A DNA stretch of 64,000 nt from NCBI RefSeq assembly GCF_024494655.1, contig NZ_JANHDL010000003.1, forward strand, positions 372,001-436,000, in the 5' to 3' direction. This DNA is from Halorubrum laminariae. Lineage in GTDB: Archaea; Halobacteriota; Halobacteria; Halobacteriales; Haloferacaceae. The notes below the pieces were generated by a model. The model made no database searches, was not told where the DNA came from, and saw only the letters and a program-made list of their open reading frames with translations. Of the stretch, positions 25,468 to 33,337 are shown in pieces; the first letter of the stretch is position 1; each line of letters opens with the position of its first letter. Both the position numbers and the translations under genes were made by a program.

Positions 25468-26235
25468 TCAGAGGTAGGTGAGGTTGAGCGTGATGTCCTC
25501 GACCGCACCGATCAGTTCGTCGCGGTATCGCTCTCGTATCTCGCCGTTCGACGTGAGCCTGTGTGTCGGTCCGGAGACGCTGATCGAGCCGATCACGCGT
25601 CCCTCAGCCGAGCGGATCGGCGCGCCAACTGCCGTCAGTCCGTCGACGGTCTCGCCTTCGTTCGTCGCGACGCCCGCGTCTCTGATCGCGTCTAACTCCG
25701 CGAAAAGCGCCGCCTCGTCGGTGATCGTCTGGTCCGTCTGGGCCGGGAGCCCCCAGCGCTCGACTATCTCGCCGACGCGTTCCGACGGAAGGTGCGCGAG
25801 GATCGCCTTCCCGGAGGCGCACATGTGGAGGTAGCGGGGCCTGCCGAGCGACGTGTCGTTCGGCGCGCCGCGGTCGCCCTCTGCCTTCTCGACGTATATC
25901 CCGCGCCCGTGTTCCTCAACCATGAACTGCGCGCTCTCTCCCGTCTCGTCTGCCAGTCGCCGGACGTTGGCTCTGATCACGTCCAGACCCTCGATCCGGT
26001 CTTGCGCGTGGGTCGCGACGCGCAGGAAGCGGTTTGAGACCGCGTACTCGCCGTCGACCGTCACGAGGTACCCGAGATCGTGGAGCGTGGCGAGGTGCGC
26101 GTGGACCGTACTCGGCGAGTAGTCGAGCGCCCGCGCTAACTGGTTCACGCCGCCGTCCCCGTCCTCAACCATTTGTTCGAGTATGCGGACGGACCGCTCG
26201 ACCGCGCCGATCCGCTTGCCCTCACCGGTGTCCAT
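25468..26235 (-). CDS. IclR family transcriptional regulator
   Basis: A 255-residue DNA-binding regulator. An N-terminal winged helix (about 8-65, RIGAVERSVRILEQM then YSPSTVHAHLATLHDLGYL) is followed by an IclR effector-binding GAF-like domain (about 75-250) with GRPRYLHMCASGKAILAHLP and VNVSGP-like ISVSGPTHRLT. Haloarchaeal IclR proteins often control sugar or aromatic catabolism genes nearby, but here the neighbours (HAD hydrolase, top6B) give no obvious target; the HAD gene on the same strand is the closest candidate. ATG at 26235. Confidence 0.92.
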   Translation of the reverse strand: MDTGEGKRIGAVERSVRILEQMVEDGDGGVNQLARALDYSPSTVHAHLATLHDLGYLVTVDGEYAVSNRFLRVATHAQDRIEGLDVIRANVRRLADETGESAQFMVEEHGRGIYVEKAEGDRGAPNDTSLGRPRYLHMCASGKAILAHLPSERVGEIVERWGLPAQTDQTITDEAALFAELDAIRDAGVATNEGETVDGLTAVGAPIRSAEGRVIGSISVSGPTHRLTSNGEIRERYRDELIGAVEDITLNLTYL

Positions 26236-26424
26236 ACCTCCACCACACCGCGGAGGCTGATAAGTTACCGAACCGCTCGGTCGTGCCAGCGGCGATTTCC
26301 GATCGACGCGTCGATTCCGGTGGCGGCGCGAACCTTCGGTCGAGACCGTCCCTCGTGACGGGATACACTTTCACCCCGCTGGCGGTGCGTTTTTAGGTGC
26401 CTCGGCGAAAGGAGGGGACACCGA

Positions 26425-28905
26425 ATGACGTCCTTCCAGTCGACGATCGGCGACGAGGAGGGGATCGCGGAGGAGCTGGCCGAGGGTCAGCGCGAGATCT
26501 CCATCGCCGAGTTCTTCGAGAAGAACAAACATATGCTCGGGTTCGACTCGGGCGCTCGCGGGCTCGTCACCGCCGTCAAGGAGGCGGTCGACAACGCTCT
26601 CGACGCGACCGAGGAGGCCGGCGTCCTCCCCGACATCTACATCGAGATCGAGGAGGTGGGCGACTACTACCGGCTCGTGATCGAGGACAACGGGCCGGGC
26701 ATCACGAAAGAACAGCTTCCGAAGGTGTTCGGGAAGCTCCTGTACGGGAGTCGCTTTCATGCTAGAGAGCAGTCGAGAGGCCAACAGGGAATCGGTATTT
26801 CGGCGGCTGTACTGTACTCCCAGTTGACTTCCGGCCAGCCGGCGAAGATCACCTCGCGCCCGAAAGGGCAGTCACGGGCGCAGTACTTCGAGCTCATCAT
26901 CGACACCGACACCAACGAGCCGGAGATCAGGGCGGACGAGGAGACGACGTGGGACCGGCCGCACGGCACGCGGATCGAGTTGGAGATGGAGGCGAACATG
27001 CGCGCTCGCGGCCAGCTTCACGACTACGTGAAACACACGGCCGTCGTCAACCCCCACGCTCGGATCGAACTGCGCGAACCGGGGCTCGACGAGCCGCTGA
27101 AGTTCGAGCGCGCGACCGACGAGCTCCCGGCTGAGACGGAGGAGATCCGGCCGCACCCGCACGGCGTCGAACTCGGCGCGCTGATAAAGATGCTGGCAGC
27201 GACCGAGTCGTACTCAGTCTCGGGGTTCCTCCAAGAGGAGTTCACACGAGTCGGCAAGAAGACCGCGGACTCGGTCATTGACAACTTCCGCGACATCTAC
27301 TACGGCCGGGAACTCTCGTGGTCGCCACCGCGCGTCCACGGCGACCGCGACATCGAGCGGGCAGTCGCGGACGCGGTCGCCAACAAGGGGAAGCGAGCGA
27401 CGACCGCCTTCGCCGAGGGGGTCGCAGAGATAGTCAGGAACAACGACCGAATCGCCCGCTCGGAGCTCGCGGCCGTCATTGCGAATGTCGCCGAGACCGT
27501 CGAGGACGACACGGGCAAAACGTTCGGCGGGACCGTCCGCGACAACGCGGTCGATGCCGCGTGGGCGGCGATTACGGGAGTTGCCGCCGCTGACGCCGCC
27601 GAGGACGAGGACACCGACGGGGCGGCCGACGCTTCCGAGGACGCGGACGACGACCCGAACGAGTCGCCGCTGGTCGCCGATATCTACGCCCTCGTCGACG
27701 AGGCGACCTCGACGCGAAAGGACGACGCCGCGGTGCAGGCGATGGCCGACGCGCTCGCGCGCCGATTCCTGAACCTCGACGGCGACTCGTTCCGGATCGC
27801 CCGCGACGATCTCGATCGGCTCGTCGCGGACGCCGCGAGCTTCGTCGCCGAACAGCACGACGCGACGTTCGGCGAGACCGCTCGCGAGAACGTCGCCGAG
27901 GTGCTGTGGTCGCGAGCCCGGACGGTTCCGGACGACCCGCCGAAGGTATCGATGAGCGCCGACGACCGCGACGCAGCCGCCGACCTCCTGTCGGCGATGC
28001 GCGAGACCGACATCCTCGCGCCGCCGACCGACTGCCTCGCGCCGATCACGGCCGAACTCGTGGAGGCGGGGCTGCGAAAGGAGTACGACGCGGACTTCTA
28101 CGCGGCGGCGACCCGCGACGCCGAGGTCCACGGTGGCGACCCGTTTATCGTCGAGGCCGGGATCGCCTACGGCGGGGAGATCTCGGCGGAGGGGTCGGTC
28201 GATCTCCTGCGCTTTGCGAACCGCGTTCCCCTCGTCTACCAGCGGGGCGCGTGTGCGACGACCGACGTGATCAAGTCGATCGGGTGGCGCAACTACGGGC
28301 TCGACCAGCCGGGCGGCTCCGGGATGCCGAACGGCCCGGCCGTCATAAGTATCCACGTCGCGTCCACGAACGTGCCGTTCACGAGCGAGTCGAAGGACGC
28401 CATCGCGAACGTCCCGGCGATCGAAGACGAGATCGAACTCGCGGTGCGGGAGGCGGCTCGGGAGCTGAAGTCGTTCCTGAAGAAGCGCCGTTCGATGCAG
28501 CAGCGCCGCGAGAAACAGGATGTCCTCGGCACGATCCTCCCGGAGATGGCGGACAAGGTGTCGGAGGTGACGGGGCGGCCGCGCCCCGACATCAGCGGGG
28601 CGCTCGCGCGGATCATGAACAACGTGAGCGTCGAACGCGAGATAGACGGCGGGACCGTGACGCTCGTCGTCGAGAACCACTCAAACGTGAACGAGGTGGT
28701 GGAGATCACGGACATCGTCTCGACGGAGCCGACGGACCTGTCTGACGGGACGGTCGTGGACATGGACGACGAGTGGTTCGTCCAGTGGACGCCCGAGATT
28801 CCCTCGGGCGACGAGCGGGAACTGACGTATCGGGTGACCGACGACGCCGACTTCGAGGTCAGCGTCGGCGGCGTCGAAACGGAGAAACTCACGGTGAACG
28901 CGTAA
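26425..28905 (+). CDS. top6B: DNA topoisomerase VI subunit B
   Basis: An 826-residue ATPase subunit of the type IIB topoisomerase that relaxes and decatenates DNA. The GHKL ATP-binding fold has [11 protein letters not shown] (N box), EDNGPGI (G1) and [13 protein letters not shown] (G2). The transducer domain carries the switch Lys near [18 protein letters not shown]. At 826 residues it is much longer than archaeal relatives of about 530-670; a haloarchaeal insertion (about 330-520) includes an acidic linker and two similar helical units (see findings). GGAGGGG eight bases before the ATG is a Shine-Dalgarno sequence. Followed without gap by top6A. Confidence 0.96.
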   Translation: MTSFQSTIGDEEGIAEELAEGQREISIAEFFEKNKHMLGFDSGARGLVTAVKEAVDNALDATEEAGVLPDIYIEIEEVGDYYRLVIEDNGPGITKEQLPKVFGKLLYGSRFHAREQSRGQQGIGISAAVLYSQLTSGQPAKITSRPKGQSRAQYFELIIDTDTNEPEIRADEETTWDRPHGTRIELEMEANMRARGQLHDYVKHTAVVNPHARIELREPGLDEPLKFERATDELPAETEEIRPHPHGVELGALIKMLAATESYSVSGFLQEEFTRVGKKTADSVIDNFRDIYYGRELSWSPPRVHGDRDIERAVADAVANKGKRATTAFAEGVAEIVRNNDRIARSELAAVIANVAETVEDDTGKTFGGTVRDNAVDAAWAAITGVAAADAAEDEDTDGAADASEDADDDPNESPLVADIYALVDEATSTRKDDAAVQAMADALARRFLNLDGDSFRIARDDLDRLVADAASFVAEQHDATFGETARENVAEVLWSRARTVPDDPPKVSMSADDRDAAADLLSAMRETDILAPPTDCLAPITAELVEAGLRKEYDADFYAAATRDAEVHGGDPFIVEAGIAYGGEISAEGSVDLLRFANRVPLVYQRGACATTDVIKSIGWRNYGLDQPGGSGMPNGPAVISIHVASTNVPFTSESKDAIANVPAIEDEIELAVREAARELKSFLKKRRSMQQRREKQDVLGTILPEMADKVSEVTGRPRPDISGALARIMNNVSVEREIDGGTVTLVVENHSNVNEVVEITDIVSTEPTDLSDGTVVDMDDEWFVQWTPEIPSGDERELTYRVTDDADFEVSVGGVETEKLTVNA

Positions 28906-29991
28906 ATGACGACAGAAAGCGACGCACGAGACGAACTGATCGACCTAGCGGCGGACTTCTACGACCAGTTCGCGGCCGGCAAGATCCCCGAGATGGAACT
29001 GCCGACGCGGACGAAGAGCAACATCGAGTACGACGAGGAAAGCGGCGTCTGGACCTACGGCGACCGCACGTCAACCCGAAGCGCGAACTCGGTCCGGGGC
29101 GCGCGAAAGCTGTTGAAGGCGGCGTACACGATCGAGTTCCTCGCCGCTCAGCTCGACGAGGACCGCTCGTCCACGCTGCGTGAGCTGTACTACCTCTCCG
29201 AATCGTGGGACAACAACGAGGCGCAGTTCTCCAGCCAGGACGAGTCGAATGACCTCGTCGAAGACCTTGAGATCGTCACGGGTGTGACCCGCGAGGACTT
29301 CCACATGCGGCCGGAAGAGTCGGGCGCGAAGGTGATGGGGCCCCTGAAGCTCCGCGAGCAGACCAACCGCGGCGACCGCGAGATCCACTGTCAGCTCGAC
29401 GTGGGACAGGGCGGCTACCAGATCCCGAACAACCCCGACACGATCGAGTTCCTCGACAACGACGCCGAGTTCGTCCTCTGCGTCGAGACCGGCGGCATGC
29501 GCGATCGACTCGTCGAGAACGGCTTCGACGAGGCACACGACGCCTTGGTCGTCCACCTCGGCGGACAGCCGGCGCGCGCCACGCGTCGGCTGACGAAGCG
29601 GTTCCGGGACGAACTCGACCTCCCCGTGGTGGTGTTCACGGACGGCGACCCGTGGTCCTATCGGATCTACGGCTCTGTCGCCTACGGCTCTATCAAGTCG
29701 GCGCACCTCTCGAAGTACCTCGCGACGCCCGAAGCGCGCTTCATCGGCATTCAGCCCGAAGACATCGTCGAGTACGACCTGCCGAGCGACCCCCTCTCGG
29801 ATTCGGACGTGAACGCGCTCGAATCGGAGCTTGAGGACCCGCGCTTTCAGACCGACTACTGGGAGGAACAGATCGAACTCCAGCTCGACATCGGTAAGAA
29901 GTCCGAACAACAGTCGCTCGCGAGCCGCGGCCTCGACTTCGTGACGGACACGTACCTCCCCGAGCGGCTCGGCGAGATGGGCGTGCTGTAA
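28906..29991 (+). CDS. top6A: DNA topoisomerase VI subunit A
   Basis: A 361-residue Spo11-homologous subunit that cleaves and rejoins DNA. The catalytic Tyr lies in the [10 protein letters not shown] motif (Tyr95/Tyr96) of the CAP-like domain. The TOPRIM metal site is formed by [12 protein letters not shown] (Glu) and [13 protein letters not shown] (Asp-x-Asp). The ATG immediately follows the TAA of top6B (no spacer), so the two subunits are translationally coupled and made in equal amounts for the A2B2 enzyme. The length is normal. Confidence 0.97.
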   Translation: MTTESDARDELIDLAADFYDQFAAGKIPEMELPTRTKSNIEYDEESGVWTYGDRTSTRSANSVRGARKLLKAAYTIEFLAAQLDEDRSSTLRELYYLSESWDNNEAQFSSQDESNDLVEDLEIVTGVTREDFHMRPEESGAKVMGPLKLREQTNRGDREIHCQLDVGQGGYQIPNNPDTIEFLDNDAEFVLCVETGGMRDRLVENGFDEAHDALVVHLGGQPARATRRLTKRFRDELDLPVVVFTDGDPWSYRIYGSVAYGSIKSAHLSKYLATPEARFIGIQPEDIVEYDLPSDPLSDSDVNALESELEDPRFQTDYWEEQIELQLDIGKKSEQQSLASRGLDFVTDTYLPERLGEMGVL

Positions 29992-30128
29992 CGTAGACAG
30001 CCACGATCAGCCGACCAGCCACAATTGCCCACCGGCGGCGCGCCGCCGAGCGGCCGACAGGCCGCGAGGAGCCCGCGAGGGAGGTCGGCGGCGGCCGCGC
30101 TGCGGTGCTGTCCGCGGCCGCCGCCGAC

Positions 30129-30152
30129 CGAGGCTGGGGAGGCGTGAGGTGC
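30129..30152. repeat. Dispersed 24-bp repeat, copy A
   Basis: Begins CGAGGCTGGGGAGGCG and is identical over 24 bases to 47894-47917. Both copies lie in gene-free DNA next to G+C-rich inverted repeats. A match of this length is far beyond chance in 64 kb, even at high G+C, so it is probably a dispersed intergenic element of this genome. Confidence 0.75.
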
Positions 30153-30170
30153 GGTCGCGGTCAGGGCGGG

Positions 30171-30233
30171 ATTCGAATTGAGGGCTTTGAGATTCGAATT
30201 GAGGGCTTTGAGATTCGAATTGAGGGATTCGAG
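30171..30233. repeat. Three 21-bp tandem repeats, each with an ATTCGAAT palindrome
   Basis: Copies at 30171-30191, 30192-30212 and 30213-30233. The first two are identical (unit starting ATTCGAATTGAGGGC); the third differs near its end (ATTCGAG instead of CTTTGAG). The 8-bp palindrome therefore recurs every 21 bp, which is two helical turns. Confidence 0.9.
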
Positions 30234-30306
30234 GGTTCTCACCCGCACACTCGACCGTACGCAGGTGCGAAACCGTGACCCCACACAGGTGCGAATCCGC
30301 GACCGC

Positions 30307-30543
30307 TCACTCTTCTTCGTATACGATCTCGTCGATCGCGCGTCGCTCGCCGTCGGCATCGTCGTTTGCGTACTTGTAGACGACGCTCTCTGCCTCGTCC
30401 GCGGTCGCGTTGTGCGAGCCGTCACAGAGCGCCCCGTCGTCGGAGAGCCCGCACCGACAGACGTAGATCTGGTCGTCGTCGCCCATGTCTGACTCGTCGA
30501 GCACCGTCGGTCCCTGCGCCTCGTGGGTCACTTCGCGTGCCAT
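30307..30543 (-). CDS. CDGSH iron-sulfur domain protein
   Basis: A 78-residue protein carrying one CDGSH domain: C29-x-C31 ... C40-D-G-S-H44 (VCRCGLSDDGALCDGSH), which coordinates a [2Fe-2S] cluster through three Cys and one His. The common Pro of the loop is Ala here. There is no membrane anchor, so it is soluble. Such small proteins act in electron transfer, cluster transfer or redox sensing; the partner is unknown. It is divergent from msrB, whose gene starts 125 bases away, which fits a shared oxidative-stress theme. Confidence 0.92.
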   Translation of the reverse strand: MAREVTHEAQGPTVLDESDMGDDDQIYVCRCGLSDDGALCDGSHNATADEAESVVYKYANDDADGERRAIDEIVYEEE

Positions 30544-30667
30544 GGTCGCGGATCGGCCGCGGGAGTCAAACCGCTTGCGTCGCGAGCGGTGCGGGATTTC
30601 CCTGCCCCCTCACGCCGGTGAGCCGACCCGCCGCAACCCCCTTGTCTGTGGGGTGCGTATCGAAGGT

Positions 30668-31081
30668 ATGAGCGAGACGGGCGAGCGCGATCCGAGCGAG
30701 TTGACCGACGAGGAGTGGCGAGAGGGGCTCTCAAAAGAGGAGTATCGGGTCCTCCGCGAGAGCGGCACGGAGGCGAAATTCTCCGGCGAGTACGTCGATC
30801 ACCACCCCGACGACGGGGAGTACCGCTGTCGTGCCTGCGGAACCGTGCTCTTCGACGCCGAGACAAAGTACGAGTCCGGGTGCGGGTGGCCCGCCTTCTA
30901 CGCGGCCGAGGAGGAGGCGGTGACGACGACGCTCGACACGAGCCACGGGATGCGGCGCACCGAGGTGCGGTGTGCGACCTGCGACTCCCACCTCGGGCAC
31001 GTGTTCGACGACGGCCCCGAACCGACCGGCAAGCGATTCTGTATCAACTCCGTCGCGATGGAGTTCGACGGCGACGCGTAG
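30668..31081 (+). CDS. msrB: Peptide-methionine (R)-S-oxide reductase
   Basis: A 137-residue cytosolic repair enzyme that reduces the R form of methionine sulfoxide in proteins. The catalytic Cys125 is in GKRFCINSVAM; zinc is held by C54-x2-C57 and C102-x2-C105; the GCGWPAFY segment (C72) lines the active site and could serve as the resolving Cys. Length and motif order are normal for stand-alone MsrB. The ATG at 30668 gives the family's usual N terminus; upstream in-frame residues are unrelated. Confidence 0.95.
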   Translation: MSETGERDPSELTDEEWREGLSKEEYRVLRESGTEAKFSGEYVDHHPDDGEYRCRACGTVLFDAETKYESGCGWPAFYAAEEEAVTTTLDTSHGMRRTEVRCATCDSHLGHVFDDGPEPTGKRFCINSVAMEFDGDA

Positions 31082-31135
31082 CGCGACCGATAGCAGGCGT
31101 GACCGACAGCAGGCGCGGCCGGTCTGCGGACCGCG

Positions 31136-32278
31136 TCAGTTCCGATCTGCCACGAAGTCTGCGATCCGATCGGTCGCCTCCTTCAGTTCGCGCATCGAGG
31201 TCGCATACGAGACCCGAAGATGGCCTTCGCCGCCATCGCCGAAGACGGAGCCGGGGACGACGGCGACCCCTTCCGACTCCAGCAGCTCCTCGGCGAACGC
31301 CTCGTCGTCGCCGCCGCAGTCGGGAAACGCGTAGAACGCCCCGCCGGGCTCGAACGTGTCGAGGCCCATCTCGTTGAACCGCGAGACGACGAGCCGGCGG
31401 CGACGGTTGTACTCGTCGACCATCTCCGCGACCTCGTCGTCACAGCGGTCGAGCGCTTCGATCGCCGCGTACTGGGGCGTCGTCGGAGCCGACAGCATCG
31501 TGTACTGGTGGATCCGGTTCATCGCGTCGATAGCCTCCGCCGGGCCCAAGGCGTACCCCAGCCGGAGCCCGGTCATCGCGTACGCCTTCGAGAACCCGTT
31601 GACGACGACCGTGCGCTCGCGCATCCCCGGCTGCGTGGCGATCGAGGCGTGATCGGTGCCGTAGGTGAGCGCGGCGTAGATCTCGTCGGCGATCACCCGC
31701 AGGTCGTTGTCGCGGCAGAACGCGGCGACCGCGGCGAGCTGCTCGTCGCTCATCGTCGCGCCCGTCGGATTGTTCGGGTAACAGAGCACGAGGAGATCCG
31801 CGTCCGCGGCACCTGCGGCTTCGAGCCGCTCGGGCGTCAACGCGAAGTCGTCTTCGGCTCGGGTCGGAACTGACAGCGGATCGCCGCCGGCCAGCTCGAC
31901 GCCGGGGCCGTACGAGATGTACGTCGGCTCGTGGATCGCCACGGTGTCGCCCGGGTCGACGAGCGCGCGGAGGGCCAGATCGACCGCCTCGCTCGCGCCG
32001 GTCGTGACGAGCACCTCCTCTGCGGGATCGTACCGCTGGTCGTACCGCTCGTGGTGAGCGGCGATTCGCTCGCGGAGGGGGGCCATCCCGCGGTTGGAGG
32101 TGTAGGAAGTCCTGCCTCGCTCCAGCGAGTCGATCGCGGCAGTGCGGGCGGCCCACGGTGCCGAAAAATCCGGCTCGCCGACGCCGAGCGAGATGACGTC
32201 GTCGCGGGCCTCCGCCAGCTCGAAGAACTTGCGAATCCCCGACTCGGGGATCTCGCGGGCGCGGTCCGACAGCCTCAT
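31136..32278 (-). CDS. Pyridoxal-phosphate aminotransferase, class I/II
   Basis: A 380-residue fold-type I aminotransferase. Features: VISLGVGEPDF near the N terminus, YPNNPTGATMSD (Asn contacting PLP), VIADEIYAALTYG (Asp and Tyr), and VNGFSKAYAMTGLRLGY with the Schiff-base Lys. The C-terminal LRVSYA supplies the carboxylate-binding Arg. Sequence suggests an aspartate/aromatic-type transaminase, but the substrate cannot be fixed. The start ATG overlaps the stop of the upstream Lrp-type regulator by four bases, so the two are translationally coupled and probably functionally linked. Confidence 0.92.
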   Translation of the reverse strand: MRLSDRAREIPESGIRKFFELAEARDDVISLGVGEPDFSAPWAARTAAIDSLERGRTSYTSNRGMAPLRERIAAHHERYDQRYDPAEEVLVTTGASEAVDLALRALVDPGDTVAIHEPTYISYGPGVELAGGDPLSVPTRAEDDFALTPERLEAAGAADADLLVLCYPNNPTGATMSDEQLAAVAAFCRDNDLRVIADEIYAALTYGTDHASIATQPGMRERTVVVNGFSKAYAMTGLRLGYALGPAEAIDAMNRIHQYTMLSAPTTPQYAAIEALDRCDDEVAEMVDEYNRRRRLVVSRFNEMGLDTFEPGGAFYAFPDCGGDDEAFAEELLESEGVAVVPGSVFGDGGEGHLRVSYATSMRELKEATDRIADFVADRN

Positions 32279-32763
32279 GGCGACACGGAGAGGCGGTCGT
32301 CGTCGTCGCCGTCCTCGAACCGCACCCCGCCGTCCTTGTACGTCTCCATAATGTAGTGAGTCACCGTCTGGGTGACTTCTGGCATGGGCGCGACCTGCTC
32401 GGAGATGAACTGTGAGACGTCCTGCATCGTCTCACCGAGCACCTCTACGGCGAAATCGTAGTCACCGGAAACGAGGTGTAAGGCGTCGACCGCCGGGAAC
32501 TTCGCGATCTGGTCTGCGACCTCCTCGTACCCGGTCTCGCGGTCGAGTTCGACGTTGATCTCGACGACAGCGCGAATCTTCCCCTCGTCGACGCGGTCCC
32601 AGTCGATCACCGCTTGGTAGCCGTGGACGACGTGATCCGCTTCGAGCGTCTCGATCGCCCGCTCGACGGCTGCCGCGTCGAGGCCCGTCTGGGCCGCGAT
32701 GTCGTCGATGTCCTCGCGGGCGTTCCGCGCCAACACGTCGAGTACCTCGCGCTCGGCGTCCAT
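32275..32763 (-). CDS. Lrp/AsnC family transcriptional regulator
   Basis: A 162-residue regulator: N-terminal helix-turn-helix (about 1-50, IDDIAAQTGLDAAAVERAIETLE) and C-terminal RAM ligand-binding domain (about 62-140, IRAVVEINVELD through SGDYDFAVEVLG, then TQTVTHYIMETYKDGG). RAM domains usually bind amino acids. Its TGA overlaps the ATG of the aminotransferase (ATGA), so it is the first gene of a two-gene operon and probably senses the transaminase substrate or product. The protein ends in an acidic tail. Confidence 0.94.
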   Translation of the reverse strand: MDAEREVLDVLARNAREDIDDIAAQTGLDAAAVERAIETLEADHVVHGYQAVIDWDRVDEGKIRAVVEINVELDRETGYEEVADQIAKFPAVDALHLVSGDYDFAVEVLGETMQDVSQFISEQVAPMPEVTQTVTHYIMETYKDGGVRFEDGDDDDRLSVSP

Positions 32764-32863
32764 ACCCGACGATCGATCGGGGGCGGTTTAGTAGTAGCGA
32801 CCTCCGCAAGTCGGAGAGCGTCAGGGCGGGCGCTCACGGTATCTCGCGTGGCCCGCAGAGAAG

Positions 32864-32974
32864 TGCTCGGTCAGGGATTTGAACCCTGGTCGTCGGCTGT
32901 CTTCCAAACCGGTGTGCCGACACACCGCGTCTGTCGAAAGGCCAACATGATTGGCCGGACTACACCAACCGAGC
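32864..32974 (-). tRNA. tRNA-Glu (anticodon TTC) with intron
   Basis: On the minus strand the exons fold into a 75-base tRNA: acceptor stem GCTCGGT/ACCGAGC (discriminator A at 32864), D arm GTGTAGTCCGGCCAATCAT, anticodon stem TTGGC/GCCGA with loop CTTTCGA, and T arm CAGGG-TTCAAAT-CCCTG. The anticodon TTC reads Glu codons GAA and GAG. CCA is not encoded. A 36-base intron interrupts the gene after position 37 (see separate entry). Confidence 0.93.
32899..32934 (-). other. 36-base archaeal tRNA intron with canonical BHB motif
   Basis: The intron lies between positions 37 and 38. A bulge-helix-bulge forms: central 4-bp helix CTTT/GAAG, 5' bulge C-G-A and 3' bulge A-C-A, each cut after the second base, flanked by the anticodon stem and the inner helix CAGAC/GTTTG. 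The intron core is a 7-bp hairpin CGGTGTG-TCGG-CACACCG. This is the form recognised by the archaeal splicing endonuclease. Confidence 0.9.
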
Positions 32975-33234
32975 GCGATTTACGCTAGCGGTGCACCCAA
33001 TTTAACTCTTCTCAACTCCCGTCTCTGTGTGACTCGACACCACGGCCGTCGACATGCGGTTCGTCGCTGCGTAGTCTGCCCACTCGCCGGTTCCGTGTCG
33101 GTCGCGCCGCCCGTTCGGTCCGAGCGAGTTCCGACAGCGTGTATCGCATCCGATCGAGGGAGACTATCCTAGAATAAATAGAGATATATAGATATGGATG
33201 TGTCTCCAAATCCTTCCGATCGTGTCGGGTGTGT

Positions 33235-33254
33235 CAGGTGGATTTGGCCACCTG
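33235..33254. promoter_or_regulatory. Inverted repeat upstream of the PhoU-like gene (possible operator)
   Basis: CAGGTGG-ATTTGG-CCACCTG is a perfect 7-bp inverted repeat, 36-56 bases before the distal TATA-like box and about 84 bases before the start codon. It could bind a dimeric regulator or the gene product itself, which has an AbrB-type DNA-binding domain. Confidence 0.45.
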
Positions 33255-33289
33255 TGTCGTCTGTATCTATTTGCTTCCATAAGTGCGGG

Positions 33290-33314
33290 TATATATTTTG
33301 GAACAGATTTATAG
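33290..33314 (+). promoter_or_regulatory. Promoter boxes of the PhoU-like gene
   Basis: Two boxes: GGGTATATATTTTGG (33287-33301) and ATTTATAG (33307-33314). The second is centred about 27 bases before the ATG at 33338, consistent with a leaderless transcript; the first would give a transcript with a short leader. Confidence 0.6.
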
Positions 33315-33337
33315 TGAATAGACAGATAGTGTGTCGT

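Larger units (their letters stand above)
29992..30306. other. Convergent intergenic region with repeats
   Basis: No gene is supported in this 315-base gap between the convergent top6A and CDGSH genes. It holds a G+C-rich segment with several inverted repeats (30030-30130), a 24-base sequence shared with 47894-47917, three 21-base tandem repeats (30171-30233) and two copies of a CAGGTGCGAA-containing sequence (30262 and 30286). Open frames here are periodic or Arg-rich and look non-coding. Confidence 0.7.
32975..33337. other. Intergenic region upstream of the PhoU-like gene
   Basis: No gene is supported. The first 170 bases show nothing notable. From 33165 on, the DNA becomes A+T-rich (AATAAATAGAGATATATAGATATGG), with two TATA-like boxes and an inverted repeat, described separately. 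Confidence 0.7.

Noticed and set aside
27214-28680. A 488-codon open frame on the minus strand across top6B
   Set aside because: It lies wholly inside the unmistakable topoisomerase VI subunit B gene. The translation is Arg/Val/Asp-biased without motifs, as expected for antisense frames of high-G+C genes.
30171-30233. A CRISPR array
   Set aside because: The 21-bp units are contiguous with no spacers between them, only three copies occur, and no cas gene is in the window.
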